Assembly: GCF_001026905.1 (NCBI RefSeq)
Contig: NZ_LAQL01000007.1
Location: 248,001 to 312,000 of the forward strand
Length of the DNA stretch: 64,000 nucleotides
Direction: 5' to 3'
Origin: Kiloniella spongiae
GTDB lineage: Bacteria; Pseudomonadota; Alphaproteobacteria; Kiloniellales; Kiloniellaceae
Every line of letters starts with the position of its first letter. Within the stretch, counting starts at the first letter, position 1. Positions 38,794 through 48,074 of this stretch are shown here, one piece after another. Made by a program: the position numbers and the translations under genes. The notes below the pieces were generated by a model, which saw only the letters and a program-made list of their open reading frames with translations, was not told the origin of the DNA and did no database searches.

Positions 38794-39768
38794 CTAATCA
38801 AAAATGCCTGTGTCTTTACGCGGATCATAACTTTTTGACTTGGACCAAGTGCGTAAAAAGTCCCGAAGCTCTTTGTCAGTTTCATTTGGCAGGGTAATCA
38901 AAAGACGGATTAGCTGATCGCCACGGTTATGCCCTTTGATGTCATCAACGCCCTTACCCTTTAATCGTAAAGTCGTACCCGTATTTGAATCTGCCGGGAC
39001 TTTTACTTTAACTTTGCCTGTTACTGTCGGGACGGTGAGGGTCGTTCCTTCTACCGCTTCCATAAGGGTAATTGGAACATCGAGATGAACATCGTAACCC
39101 TTTCGGGTGAACATGGGATGAGCTTCGATTTTAACTTCAATCAATGCGTCGCCGTTTGGTGCGCCGCCTTTACCAGGTAAGCCCTGATTCTTCAGACGTA
39201 GAACCTGTTTGTTATCCGTTCCCGGCGGAATGGTTACATTAAGTGTTTTGCCATCAGCAAGATTAATGCGTTTTTTTGCGCCCGCAGCAGCTTCGACAAA
39301 GTTCACAGTGCATTCGTACTTTACATCGCTGCCTTTGCGTTTGGGAACACCACCTCTGGCTCCTGCACTGGCACCACGTGGACCTTGTCTACGCCCACCG
39401 AATAAATCGGAGAAGATATCCCCAATATCCATTTCCTGACCAAAATCAAAGCCGCCGCCACCTTGTCCTGCGGCGCCACTGCGTGGTTGTCCCTGATGCG
39501 TATAGCCGGAATGGAACGGATTTTGCTGTTGACCCGAGGCATCAATTTCGCCCCGGTCATACTGTTGTTTTTTCTTGGCATCACCAAGAATGCCGTATGC
39601 TTGAGATACCTCTTTAAACTTTTGCTCAATAGCCTTGTCATCCGGATTAAGATCGGGATGGTATTTTTTGGCGAGCTTACGGTATGCAGATTTAATTTCC
39701 GCATCAGAAGCGGTCCTGCTGGTGCCGAGGATTTGATAGAGGTCTTTCATTGTCGCGGATGAAACCAT
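38794..39768 (-). CDS. cbpA: J-domain co-chaperone, CbpA-like
   Basis: DnaJ-class protein of 324 residues. J domain with YHPDLNPDDK (HPD tripeptide), then a Gly/Phe-Gln-rich linker, then two DnaJ C-terminal beta domains. It lacks the CxxCxGxG zinc fingers, which separates it from DnaJ proper and fits CbpA. It stimulates Hsp70 (DnaK) ATPase and may bind DNA. Two ATG codons (39768 and 39750) are possible; neither has a clear ribosome site, and the second begins directly at the J domain. Confidence 0.9.
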   Translation of the reverse strand: MVSSATMKDLYQILGTSRTASDAEIKSAYRKLAKKYHPDLNPDDKAIEQKFKEVSQAYGILGDAKKKQQYDRGEIDASGQQQNPFHSGYTHQGQPRSGAAGQGGGGFDFGQEMDIGDIFSDLFGGRRQGPRGASAGARGGVPKRKGSDVKYECTVNFVEAAAGAKKRINLADGKTLNVTIPPGTDNKQVLRLKNQGLPGKGGAPNGDALIEVKIEAHPMFTRKGYDVHLDVPITLMEAVEGTTLTVPTVTGKVKVKVPADSNTGTTLRLKGKGVDDIKGHNRGDQLIRLLITLPNETDKELRDFLRTWSKSKSYDPRKDTGIFD

Positions 39769-39928
39769 TCAAACGTTATAAAGGTAATACATAAGCCGTG
39801 TTATACACGTTTGTGCAAAGCTAATGTAATAAATTAAACATAAGTTTAAAAGGGGTAGAAAGAAATCGTCTCTAACTTTGGCGATTGAACCGTTTCTATA
39901 AACCGCCTGCCTTGAAAGCAAATAGACA

Positions 39929-39956
39929 AAAGCCCCGCATAAAACAGGGCCTTTGA
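39929..39956 (-). terminator. Probable terminator after the glycine-zipper lipoprotein gene
   Basis: Read on the minus strand, AAAGGCCC and GGGGCTTTT form a stem with one mismatch around a 10-base loop and end in four T residues. It lies about 30 bp after the stop of the 39985-40452 gene. The stem is imperfect. Confidence 0.5.
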
Positions 39957-39984
39957 GCTAGAATTTGGTTTTATTAGTGAATGC

Positions 39985-40452
39985 TTACTGGATTTCCCAG
40001 GAACCATCTTCCTGACGGCAGGCTGTGCCGTAAGCTTCTTCGGTTTTTCCACCGATAACAACTGTTTGTTGATATTCGCGGCAGTATTTACCTTCGGAAG
40101 ATGTGCCGTCACGGACAGGGGTCACAGTACCGGAATTCCCTGAATCCGGGTTGTTCCAAGCGATTGTCTGTCCAACAGGAGCTGCTTGAGCCTGATTGTA
40201 GGCTGTATCTGCTTTGCGCTTGTCTTCATCATCCATATAGCGGCCAACCTCACTTCCCAAGAAGCCACCGACAACAGCACCAGCTGCCGCAGCGACGATC
40301 TGGCCAGAGCCTTTACCAAATTGAGCACCGAGAAGACCCCCGGCGATAGCGCCACCCAGTCCACCGACTGTTTGTTTTACGCCACGATCATTTGAACAGG
40401 CTGTCGTCGACAAGGCTATCAATAGGACTGCTATACTTGCTTTGACTTTCAT
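39985..40452 (-). CDS. Glycine-zipper surface lipoprotein (RT0821/Lpp0805, 17-kDa antigen-like)
   Basis: A 155-residue exported lipoprotein. Signal sequence ends in the lipobox STTAC, so the Cys near residue 19 is lipidated. A glycine zipper follows (GGLGGAIAGGLLGAQFGKG and AAAGAVVGGFLGSEVGRYMDD), which forms two short membrane-like hairpins. The C-terminal region YCREYQQTVVIGGKTEEAYG has a Cys pair and is typical of the family. It is likely anchored in the outer membrane. Function is unclear; members are called surface antigens in Rickettsia. Confidence 0.88.
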   Translation of the reverse strand: MKVKASIAVLLIALSTTACSNDRGVKQTVGGLGGAIAGGLLGAQFGKGSGQIVAAAAGAVVGGFLGSEVGRYMDDEDKRKADTAYNQAQAAPVGQTIAWNNPDSGNSGTVTPVRDGTSSEGKYCREYQQTVVIGGKTEEAYGTACRQEDGSWEIQ

Positions 40453-40774
40453 CGTCTTGCTCTCTTGTAGTTATTCGTCTGCATTATGAATGAAAGAACT
40501 TTCCGGTTTATGTTCGTTCTGGACATCTTGTTCTTTCACACACAGTTGCTTAAGTTTCAACATATCAGATAAAAGATAATTGAGGCACTATTATGACCCC
40601 AAAGTCTTTTCTGTGACATATCTGTGTTCGTGTTTGTGTATCATCCTGCTTATTCGCTAAGCAAGATTTCACCAAGATGTCGCACTTGAGAATGTTGTGA
40701 TCTCGACCATGTTCTGATAAAGCATTCTAATACTATTTTTGCGTATGACTGCTGGCTAAAAGGCTGTTTTTATT
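40453..40774. other. Divergent intergenic region before pdxH
   Basis: A 322-bp AT-rich gap with promoters for the lipoprotein gene and for pdxH. I looked for inverted repeats, terminators and small genes and saw nothing convincing. Confidence 0.5.
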
Positions 40775-41398
40775 ATGATCCGCGATAATACTCCTTCTGA
40801 TCCCTATGATATTTTTGATGCCTGGTTAAAAGAGGCAGAAGAAAAGGAGCCGAATGATCCTACGGCGATGAGTTTATCAACGGTCGATGAAACCGGGATG
40901 CCGTCTTCGCGTATGGTTTTGCTCAAGGATTGGGACAGTCAGGGTTTTGTATTTTACACAAATTACGAAAGTCGAAAAGGTGAACAGCTTATTGCGCACC
41001 CCAAGGCAGCTTTGATGTTCCACTGGAAATCTGTCCGTCGGTCCGTGCGTATCGAAGGGCTTGTGGAGCAAGTGACGTCTGAAGAAGCTGACGAGTACTT
41101 TGCAAGCCGTCCCAAGCAAAGCCAAATTGGTGCTTGGGCCAGTGATCAATCTCGCCCGCTTGAAGGGCGTTTTGAGCTCGAGAAAAGAGTAGCAAAGTAC
41201 GCCGCAAAGTATGGTCTTGGCAAAGTGCCCCGTCCACCACATTGGTCAGGTTTCCGTGTGCGTCCGCTACGTATTGAGTTTTGGCAGGATGGTCCTTTTC
41301 GATTGCATGATCGACTGGTTTATTCGGCTAACGATGTAAAACCGGGGGACGATGTCAAGCAAAGTGGGCAGTGGAATACCGAACGGCTGTTCCCTTAG
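40775..41398 (+). CDS. pdxH: Pyridoxamine 5'-phosphate oxidase
   Basis: FMN enzyme that oxidises pyridoxine or pyridoxamine phosphate to pyridoxal phosphate. The 207-residue protein has [20 protein letters not shown], the [15 protein letters not shown] segment and C-terminal [18 protein letters not shown], all diagnostic. Length is normal. PLP would serve HemA and the class III aminotransferase encoded later in this window, though that is general need rather than linkage. Confidence 0.97.
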   Translation: MIRDNTPSDPYDIFDAWLKEAEEKEPNDPTAMSLSTVDETGMPSSRMVLLKDWDSQGFVFYTNYESRKGEQLIAHPKAALMFHWKSVRRSVRIEGLVEQVTSEEADEYFASRPKQSQIGAWASDQSRPLEGRFELEKRVAKYAAKYGLGKVPRPPHWSGFRVRPLRIEFWQDGPFRLHDRLVYSANDVKPGDDVKQSGQWNTERLFP

Positions 41399-41420
41399 GT
41401 CGGAATAGTGAACTCATTCC

Positions 41421-42398
41421 ATGGTTAATAATGCCCAAAAGATGAAAATGCAAAACCACAGGCAACGAACCGCACAATTAATGCAGCGAGCTGGCTATGC
41501 TGCTGTTGCGGCGGCCTTGATTTTGATTGCGGCAAAGTTATCTGCCTGGGCCTACACAGGATCTGTGTCTGTTCTGACAACATTGGTTGATTCTTTGTTG
41601 GATGCCGGGGCTTCACTCTTAAATCTTTTAGCGATCAGACATGCGCTGACCCCAGCAGATAATGAACATCGTTTTGGCCATGGAAAAGCCGAAGGTTTGG
41701 CGGCCTTGGCACAGGCAGCTTTTATTTTCGGTTCTGCCATTTTTTTGATGCTACAGGCAGGGGAAAGATTTTCAAATCAACATATTGTTGAGAACAGTAG
41801 CGTCGGTATTGGGGTTATGATTTTCTCTATCCTGACGACTTTTGTTCTGACCAGATATCAGCACTATGTTGTTAAAGAAACAGGGTCAGTGGCTATTCAG
41901 GCGGATGCCTTGCACTATGTCGGTGATATGATCGTGAATGGTGTTGTTATCTTGGCGCTGGTATTGGGGTTTTATTTTGATCTTCCCTGGATTGATCCGG
42001 TTTTTGCCTTGGCAATTTCCCTGTACATTCTTACCTATGCATGGGGTGTTTTGAAAAAGGCGCTGGATATGCTGATGGATCGGGAACTGGATGATGGGGA
42101 ACGGGCAAGGATTGAAAATTTGATTCTTGCACATGAAGAAGTTCTGGGCGTTCATGACATAAGAACCAGAATATCTGGACCTGATCTTTTTATTCAGTTT
42201 CATATGGAATTGGACGGAGCCATTAGTTTGGCACAATCCTATGATATCGCTGAAGAGGTGGATCGCGAAATTTGTCAGATATACCCCCATGCAGAGATTA
42301 TTGTTTTGCAGGAACCTTACGGGATAGAAGTACAGAAGACGATACTGAAGAAAAAGAAAAGCGCCGAACCTGGCGATGAAACTGCAAATGCAGGGTGA
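41421..42398 (+). CDS. Cation diffusion facilitator, FieF-like
   Basis: Divalent-metal/proton antiporter of the inner membrane, 325 residues with six helices. Metal-site residues are visible: Asp pair in TLVDSLLDAG (helix 2) and DALHYVGD (His-x3-Asp, helix 5), the FieF/YiiP DDHD set. HRFGHGKAEGLAALAQA is a family signature. A cytoplasmic C-terminal domain follows. Likely substrates are Zn2+ or Fe2+. Its stop overlaps the start region of the SDR gene. Confidence 0.92.
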   Translation: MVNNAQKMKMQNHRQRTAQLMQRAGYAAVAAALILIAAKLSAWAYTGSVSVLTTLVDSLLDAGASLLNLLAIRHALTPADNEHRFGHGKAEGLAALAQAAFIFGSAIFLMLQAGERFSNQHIVENSSVGIGVMIFSILTTFVLTRYQHYVVKETGSVAIQADALHYVGDMIVNGVVILALVLGFYFDLPWIDPVFALAISLYILTYAWGVLKKALDMLMDRELDDGERARIENLILAHEEVLGVHDIRTRISGPDLFIQFHMELDGAISLAQSYDIAEEVDREICQIYPHAEIIVLQEPYGIEVQKTILKKKKSAEPGDETANAG

Positions 42399-42414
42399 AG
42401 GAAAATTGGACGTT

Positions 42415-43188
42415 ATGAATAATAATTCCAACAACAATGCCGAAGATAACGCTACTGACCGTAAAACCTTGATTTTAACAGGCGCTAGCCGGGGAATTGG
42501 TCACGCAACAGTTCAGTATTTCAGTCAGAGAAACTGGAAAGTTATTACCTGTTCCCGTGAAGACGTACCCGAACACTGTAAGCGAGATCCAAACTGGGCT
42601 GATCATATTGTTACCGATTTGAATGACACGGCTAGCACGCAGAGTTTTATTGATCGCGCAAACGAAGTTCTTGATGGTGAACCTATTCATGCTCTGGTCA
42701 ATAATGCAGCGGTTTCACCTAAAACGTCTTACAAAGAGCGTTTAGGTTGTCTCAATGGTGATGTTGATACCTGGCGAGAAGTTTTTGAACTGAATTTCTT
42801 TGCGCCTCTGATGCTTTGTCGCGGGTTTGCCTCTGCTTTGGGCAAAGGGGAAGGGGCTGTGGTTAATATTACCTCGATTGCCGGTCATGGCGTTCATCCC
42901 TTTGCCGGGTCAGCATATTCAACGTCAAAATCGGCGCTTTCTGCGCTTACGCGAGAGCTTGCTGTCGAATTTGCCCAGTTCGGAGTGAGGGTGAATGCGG
43001 TCGCACCGGGAGAAATTGAAACGGCAATGATCGGTGAAGAATACGAAGCTTTGATCCCGAGAATTCCGATGAACAGAATGGGCGAGCCGACGGAAGTTGC
43101 TTCTGCTGTTTATCAACTTTGCACACCAAATTTTGGTTATGTCACGGGAACCGAAATTTTCGTCACAGGCGGACAGCATCTATTTTAG
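42415..43188 (+). CDS. SDR-family oxidoreductase
   Basis: Classical short-chain dehydrogenase, 257 residues from ATG 42415. Rossmann motif LTGASRGIGHA, the NNAAVS motif, catalytic Ser/Tyr/Lys in ITSIAGHG and YSTSKSAL, and the C-terminal GYVTGTEIFVTGGQ are present. The Asn-rich N-terminus is odd and probably disordered. Start is uncertain: in-frame ATG 42376 overlaps the previous gene, and TTG 42406 lies just after GAAGGA. Substrate unknown. It probably shares a transcript with the CDF gene. Confidence 0.88.
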   Translation: MNNNSNNNAEDNATDRKTLILTGASRGIGHATVQYFSQRNWKVITCSREDVPEHCKRDPNWADHIVTDLNDTASTQSFIDRANEVLDGEPIHALVNNAAVSPKTSYKERLGCLNGDVDTWREVFELNFFAPLMLCRGFASALGKGEGAVVNITSIAGHGVHPFAGSAYSTSKSALSALTRELAVEFAQFGVRVNAVAPGEIETAMIGEEYEALIPRIPMNRMGEPTEVASAVYQLCTPNFGYVTGTEIFVTGGQHLF

Positions 43189-43296
43189 TTTCTGTGTTTC
43201 TAATGCTTTTTATGAGAGCTAACTTTCAAGAGGATTAAGGCAATACGGACTTATTTAGGCAAGCTTTATAAAGAGTTCGCTTTTGTTGTTTTTCTT

Positions 43297-44043
43297 ATGC
43301 TGGGAATAGCATTTGGTGTTTCGTCTGCCTTGGCTGAAAAGGTGAATATTGCTGTTGCTGCCAATTTTACCGCTACGGCAAAGAAGCTCGCACAGGATTT
43401 TAAAAAAACCACAGGCCATGATGCTGTTCTTTCCTTTGGCTCTACAGGCAAGCTTTATGCCCAAATTCTAAATGGGGCACCTTTTGATGTGTTTCTGTCC
43501 GCAGATCGCGAGCGTCCGCGTAAATTGGAAGAAGAAGGGCGCAGTGTTTTAACTTCCCGCTTTACCTATGCTTATGGGCAGATCGCTTTGTGGTCGCGAG
43601 ATGATAAATTTTTCAACGGCAATAAATTGAGTAATGAAGACGTTGTAAAACTGGTGATGGGGAACAGAGTAACCCGGTTTGCTGTTGCCAACCCCAAAAC
43701 GGCACCTTACGGTCTTGCTGCTGAACAGTACCTTAAGAAGCTCGGGGTTTATAGCCATCTTCAAGGGAAGACTGTTTATGGCGAGAATATCGCACAAACC
43801 TATCAGTTTGCGTACACAGGTAATGCTGAGTTAGCAGTCGTTGCCTACGCACAGATTTTGGGTAACTCACTTGGCCAGCATTGGCTTATTTCGCAACAAG
43901 ATTATGCGCCATTGGGACAAGATGCAGTTCTTTTAAAAAGAGGGCAGTCTAGTGAAGCAGCTCTGGCTTTCATGAATTACCTGCAAAGTAGAGATGCGGC
44001 TGTTATCATTAAAAAATTCGGGTACACTCTTGAGCCACGGTAA
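43297..44043 (+). CDS. modA: Molybdate-binding protein ModA
   Basis: Periplasmic molybdate/tungstate-binding protein, first gene of modABC. VAANFTATAKKLAQDFKKTTG and FGSTGKLYAQILNGAPFDVFLSAD cover the oxyanion site. The ATG at 43297 leaves a signal peptide of only 13 residues without a positive n-region. The frame stays open to 43216, and an ATA at 43243 sits about nine bases after AAGAGG. Starting there gives a complete signal peptide with RTYLGKLYK followed by a hydrophobic core. So the true start is probably upstream at a non-AUG codon. Confidence 0.93.
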   Translation: MLGIAFGVSSALAEKVNIAVAANFTATAKKLAQDFKKTTGHDAVLSFGSTGKLYAQILNGAPFDVFLSADRERPRKLEEEGRSVLTSRFTYAYGQIALWSRDDKFFNGNKLSNEDVVKLVMGNRVTRFAVANPKTAPYGLAAEQYLKKLGVYSHLQGKTVYGENIAQTYQFAYTGNAELAVVAYAQILGNSLGQHWLISQQDYAPLGQDAVLLKRGQSSEAALAFMNYLQSRDAAVIIKKFGYTLEPR

Positions 44044-44086
44044 AACCTAACAACGCCAAAGAAGCCTTTCTGGGGGAGTTTTATAT

Positions 44087-44752
44087 ATGTGGGATCCTAT
44101 TTGGATCACTGTAAAGCTGGCTTTTATCACAACAGTTATTTTGCTGGTGTTGGGAACCCCTGTCGGGTGGTGGTTGGCGCGGTCCAAGGCATGGTGGAAA
44201 GAAGCCGTTGCGGCGATTGTTGCTTTGCCGATTGTATTGCCGCCGACGGTGATGGGTTTTTATCTATTGATTGCTCTTGGTCCGGATAGCCCGATCGGAC
44301 AAATCACGACAGAAGTATTTGGCAGGGCTTTGCCCTTTACCTTTGCTGGGCTGGTTGTCGGGTCTGTTATCTATTCCATGCCTTTTGTTATACAGCCAAT
44401 CCGCAATGCTTTCGAAGCAATTGGAGATCGACCGTTGGAAGTTGCCGCGACTTTACGAGCATCGCGTTTGGATAGTTTTTTCTCTGTCGCACTGCCAATG
44501 GCACGGCCAGGCTTATTAACAGGTGCTGTTCTTGGCTTTGCCCATACGGTAGGTGAGTTCGGGGTCATTTTGATGATCGGCGGGAATATACCGGGCGAAA
44601 CGAAAGTACTTTCAGTTGCAATCTATGATCATGTCGAAGCCTTGGAATGGGGGCAGGCGCATATTCTGTCAGCCGGACTTCTTGTGTTTTCGTTCCTTGT
44701 TATCTTGAGCATGATGGTGTTTGAGAAAAGACTGGGGCGCCGATTGCGATGA
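44087..44752 (+). CDS. modB: Molybdate ABC transporter permease
   Basis: Membrane subunit, 221 residues, with about five helices and the EAA-type loop [25 protein letters not shown] that contacts Mod[17 protein letters not shown] is a ModB signature. GGGAG lies before the ATG. Its stop overlaps modC by four bases (ATGA). Confidence 0.96.
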   Translation: MWDPIWITVKLAFITTVILLVLGTPVGWWLARSKAWWKEAVAAIVALPIVLPPTVMGFYLLIALGPDSPIGQITTEVFGRALPFTFAGLVVGSVIYSMPFVIQPIRNAFEAIGDRPLEVAATLRASRLDSFFSVALPMARPGLLTGAVLGFAHTVGEFGVILMIGGNIPGETKVLSVAIYDHVEALEWGQAHILSAGLLVFSFLVILSMMVFEKRLGRRLR

Positions 44753-45858
44753 AGAATACGCAGAGTAAAGAAATTATCGCGAAGTTTTCTGGTTCGCTGG
44801 ACCAGTTTGATCTTTCCGTTGATGTCACGTTACCTGCGCGCGGCGTAACTGCGCTCTTTGGTCGTTCGGGCTGCGGGAAAACAACCGTCCTTCGTTGCTT
44901 GGCAGGATTATCTCGGGTGGATAGGGGATATCTGTCTGTGAAAGGAAAGGTTTGGCAGGATGGTAATTATTTCCTGCCTACACCCAAAAGACCTGTCGGG
45001 TTTGTTTTTCAGGAAGCAAGTTTATTCCCGCATCTTTCGGTAGATGAAAATCTGACTTTTGGGCAAAGGCGGGCTGGGGATCGGGCAAACATCATTTCCA
45101 GAGATGATCTTGTTGAACTGTTGGGGCTTGGAGCTCTGATGAACCGTTCGACACATCACTTATCTGGCGGAGAGCGTCAACGTGTTGCGATTGGCAGGGC
45201 GTTATTATCTGGGCCAGAATTGTTATTGATGGACGAGCCTTTGGCGGCGCTGGACAGACTCAGTAAGAATGAAATCATTCCTTATCTCGACCGTTTATTC
45301 AAGACACTTGATATCCCCATGATATTTGTCAGTCATGATACAGAAGAAGTTGAACGGTTGGCTGATCATATGGTCATTATGGATCGAGGGAAGATTGTTT
45401 CAAATGGACTGTTAAGCGATGTTCTCTCGGATCCAGCCTTGTTTATTGCTGAAGGCCCGAAAACCTCTTCTGTAATAGAGGTCGAAGTCGTGTCCTTTTC
45501 AGAGGTTGATAAAATTACGGAAGTTCGTGTTGAGGGGGGGAGACTTCAAATTCCCGGGCAATTAAGCGACGTTGGCAGTAAGCAGCGGATATCTATCGCG
45601 GCCAATGATGTCAGTCTGGCAAAGGAACAGCCATCAGAAACGACTATTTTAAATGTCTTGCCTGCACGTATTCTGGATATTCATTTGCTGGATGGTGCGC
45701 GATGTAATCTGCTTTTGTCCATCGGTCACCAGAACGAGGACGGGGCAAGATTCTTGGCGCGTATTACCCAGAGATCACTACGTAAGTTTGATTTTGCAAT
45801 TGGTCACAATATCTATGCACAGGTTAAATCTGTTTCGATGGTTGGTGCCAAAATCTGA
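44749..45858 (+). CDS. modC: Molybdate ABC transporter ATPase
   Basis: Energises molybdate import. The 369-residue protein has Walker [11 protein letters not shown], signature LSGGERQR, Walker [13 protein letters not shown] and the H-loop [13 protein letters not shown]-terminal regulatory Mop/TOBE domain (about 290-360) is where molybdate inhibits activity in related transporters. It overlaps modB by four bases. The next gene is convergent. Confidence 0.96.
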   Translation: MKNTQSKEIIAKFSGSLDQFDLSVDVTLPARGVTALFGRSGCGKTTVLRCLAGLSRVDRGYLSVKGKVWQDGNYFLPTPKRPVGFVFQEASLFPHLSVDENLTFGQRRAGDRANIISRDDLVELLGLGALMNRSTHHLSGGERQRVAIGRALLSGPELLLMDEPLAALDRLSKNEIIPYLDRLFKTLDIPMIFVSHDTEEVERLADHMVIMDRGKIVSNGLLSDVLSDPALFIAEGPKTSSVIEVEVVSFSEVDKITEVRVEGGRLQIPGQLSDVGSKQRISIAANDVSLAKEQPSETTILNVLPARILDIHLLDGARCNLLLSIGHQNEDGARFLARITQRSLRKFDFAIGHNIYAQVKSVSMVGAKI

Positions 45859-45897
45859 AAGCTTACCTAGATTTGAATTTAAAATATTAATTAGGGC

Positions 45898-45933
45898 AAA
45901 AAAAATAGGTAGCCTTCCAAAGAAAGCTACCTA
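45898..45933 (-). terminator. Terminator of the chemoreceptor gene
   Basis: On the minus strand TAGGTAGC (45926-45933) pairs perfectly with GCTACCTA (45906-45913) around a 12-base loop and is followed by eight T residues. On the plus strand no T-run follows, so it mainly stops the minus-strand chemoreceptor transcript. Confidence 0.85.
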
Positions 45934-45954
45934 AAAAAGATTTATGTCAAAATT

Positions 45955-47715
45955 TTAAGCTGAGCGCATTGTTTCAAGAAACTTGTCGATTTCTGTATTC
46001 AACACGTTTGTTTGCAAGGAAAGCTCACCAGTTGCAGATAAAACTTCCTGGGCGTTGGTCTCTGTCTGAGAGGCACCATTCTTGACTTCGGTTATACTGC
46101 TGGAAACCTCTTGGGTTCCCTGTGAAGCCTGTTGAATGTTGCGTGAAATTTCCTGCGTAGCTGCTTCCTGTTCCTGTGCAACTCCGGCTATTTGCTTGGT
46201 AATATCGTTTACCTTGTTAATGGTGCTACTGATATTGCCAATGGCTTCCGCTGTATTACCCGCAACATTTTGCATCTCTGCAATTTGCTCGGAAATTTCC
46301 TGTGTTGCCTTGGCTGTTTGATTCGCAAGATTTTTAACTTCACTGGCAACAACGGCAAAACCTTTGCCCGCTTCGCCTGCTCGTGCGGCCTCAATCGTTG
46401 CATTCAACGCAAGCAGGTTGGTTTGTTCTGCAATGTCATTAATAAGGCTGACAACAGAGCCAATCTTGTCGGCCATTTCAGCCATACCCTGCACCGTGCT
46501 ATTGGCACTTTCGCCTTCGGTTACAGCCTTGGCAGTGATATCAGATGATTCTTTAACCTGTCGGGTAATTTCCTGTACGGAATAGGAAAGTTCTTCGGTT
46601 GCAGATGCAACAGTTTGCACATTGTGAGATGCCTGATCCGAAGCAGAGGAAACGGAAAGGGCCTGCATATCTGTTTCTTTGGCGATGGTCGTTAAAGCTT
46701 CGGCAGAGGCATGCATTTCAGTCGCTGCGGCTGCAACGGATTGAATAACGCCACCGACGGTGTCTTCCAGATTTTGCGCCATATCAAGACGTGCTTGCTC
46801 TGCTGCTTTTGCTGCACGCTCTTTCAATGTCTCGGCTTCTGCTTGAAGTTTATTGTTTTCTTCAAGCTTTTCTCGGAAGATATTTAGGGCTTTAGCAACT
46901 TTACCAATTTCATCGTTGCTTTTTACTTCAACTACAGTTTGGGTATCGCCAGATAGCATTCTGCCAATAGCGACAACAACCTGTTCAAGGGGTGTGGTAA
47001 TCGATCTTCTGACGAGGACAAATGATATAACGATTGCCAGAGCCAGAACGACAATGGTCAGTATGATCAAAATGCGAAGAGCAAATATTTCATGTCGTTC
47101 TGCCGTCAGAGCGGCTTTTGCAGTGAAATCTTCGACTTCAAACAGAATTTCTTCGAGTTCGTGCACGAGATGTTGAGCTTCGGCTTCGAATTTTTCTTCT
47201 GCAGCCAGGGCTTCTTTGAATTTACCAGCTTCGATCAGGTCGAAAATTTCATTGGCGTGTTTGTCATAATCGTGATGCTCTTTTTCTATCTTTTTCAAGA
47301 CTTCAAGAACATGGGTGAATTCTTTTAATTCAACCTCGTTATGTGCGAGGTTTATCGCATTCTGCGCAATTTCTTCACCCTTGAGGATCTCTTCATCAAC
47401 AAGAACGGTCAAGTCTGCGAAGGATTTTTTCGCTTTGTCGTATAGCTCACCAATATGGGCATCATCTGTTCGGTGTTCACCGTATTTTGCCGCACGTTCA
47501 TAGCTGACGGACTGTTCCAGTTGGTGCGTGGTAATTTTTGTCAAAATATTTGTAAGAGGAATATCCAGTTCCGCGATACTTTCCAGCTCAGTACCTATTT
47601 GTTGCATTTGGTAGATTGAAAAGCCTGATACGCCCATTAGTGAGAGCAAGCACAATGCAACGATGCCCAGAATCTTTGCGCTTACCGATGTCATTCGATC
47701 TTTTATATTCAACAC
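45955..47715 (-). CDS. Methyl-accepting chemotaxis protein
   Basis: Membrane chemoreceptor, 586 residues. TM helix about 14-33, a periplasmic helical-bundle sensor of about 165 residues, second helix ([21 protein letters not shown]), HAMP, then the MA signalling hairpin with [20 protein letters not shown] at the CheA/CheW contact tip. It lacks a CheR-binding pentapeptide; it ends in ETMRSA. The sensor is rich in Glu, Lys and His and resembles energy/chemical sensing bundles of unknown ligand. GTG 47715 is supported by TAGGAG nine bases upstream; ATG 47694 is the alternative. Confidence 0.94.
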   Translation of the reverse strand: MLNIKDRMTSVSAKILGIVALCLLSLMGVSGFSIYQMQQIGTELESIAELDIPLTNILTKITTHQLEQSVSYERAAKYGEHRTDDAHIGELYDKAKKSFADLTVLVDEEILKGEEIAQNAINLAHNEVELKEFTHVLEVLKKIEKEHHDYDKHANEIFDLIEAGKFKEALAAEEKFEAEAQHLVHELEEILFEVEDFTAKAALTAERHEIFALRILIILTIVVLALAIVISFVLVRRSITTPLEQVVVAIGRMLSGDTQTVVEVKSNDEIGKVAKALNIFREKLEENNKLQAEAETLKERAAKAAEQARLDMAQNLEDTVGGVIQSVAAAATEMHASAEALTTIAKETDMQALSVSSASDQASHNVQTVASATEELSYSVQEITRQVKESSDITAKAVTEGESANSTVQGMAEMADKIGSVVSLINDIAEQTNLLALNATIEAARAGEAGKGFAVVASEVKNLANQTAKATQEISEQIAEMQNVAGNTAEAIGNISSTINKVNDITKQIAGVAQEQEAATQEISRNIQQASQGTQEVSSSITEVKNGASQTETNAQEVLSATGELSLQTNVLNTEIDKFLETMRSA

Positions 47716-48074
47716 TACGTGTAGCTCCTACCCAAATGTACCCCCCTAAGGCACTAAAATATAAGAAAATATTTACTTGAATCATACTATTGTATGCAGC
47801 AAGCTACGCTAATTCAGTTAACGGATTACTAACGTTTATTCCCCGCCACCTAGAATAGGGGAAAAAGGTTTATAAAGTGTGATTAAAAACAATATTAAAC
47901 GTATAAAGTGTTATTTGTTGAGTTTTATTGGGATATAGTCCTGATAATGTCGTGCGAGTTATATAAGTAATAACGATAAAGTATTGAAAATTATCCAATA
48001 AATAGAATTAATGTCTTGGTAATTATAGTTCTTTATGGTTTTGAAAAAATAATAATGTCCCAGGTAGTTGTTCT
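47716..48074. other. Divergent intergenic region between two chemoreceptor genes
   Basis: A 359-bp AT-rich gap with promoters for both receptor genes. It has several AT-rich words but no repeat or gene I would defend. Confidence 0.5.

Noticed and set aside
43189-43296. Molybdenum-cofactor riboswitch or ModE box before modA
   Set aside because: The region is short, has no matching fold or palindrome, and is better explained as the start of the modA frame.
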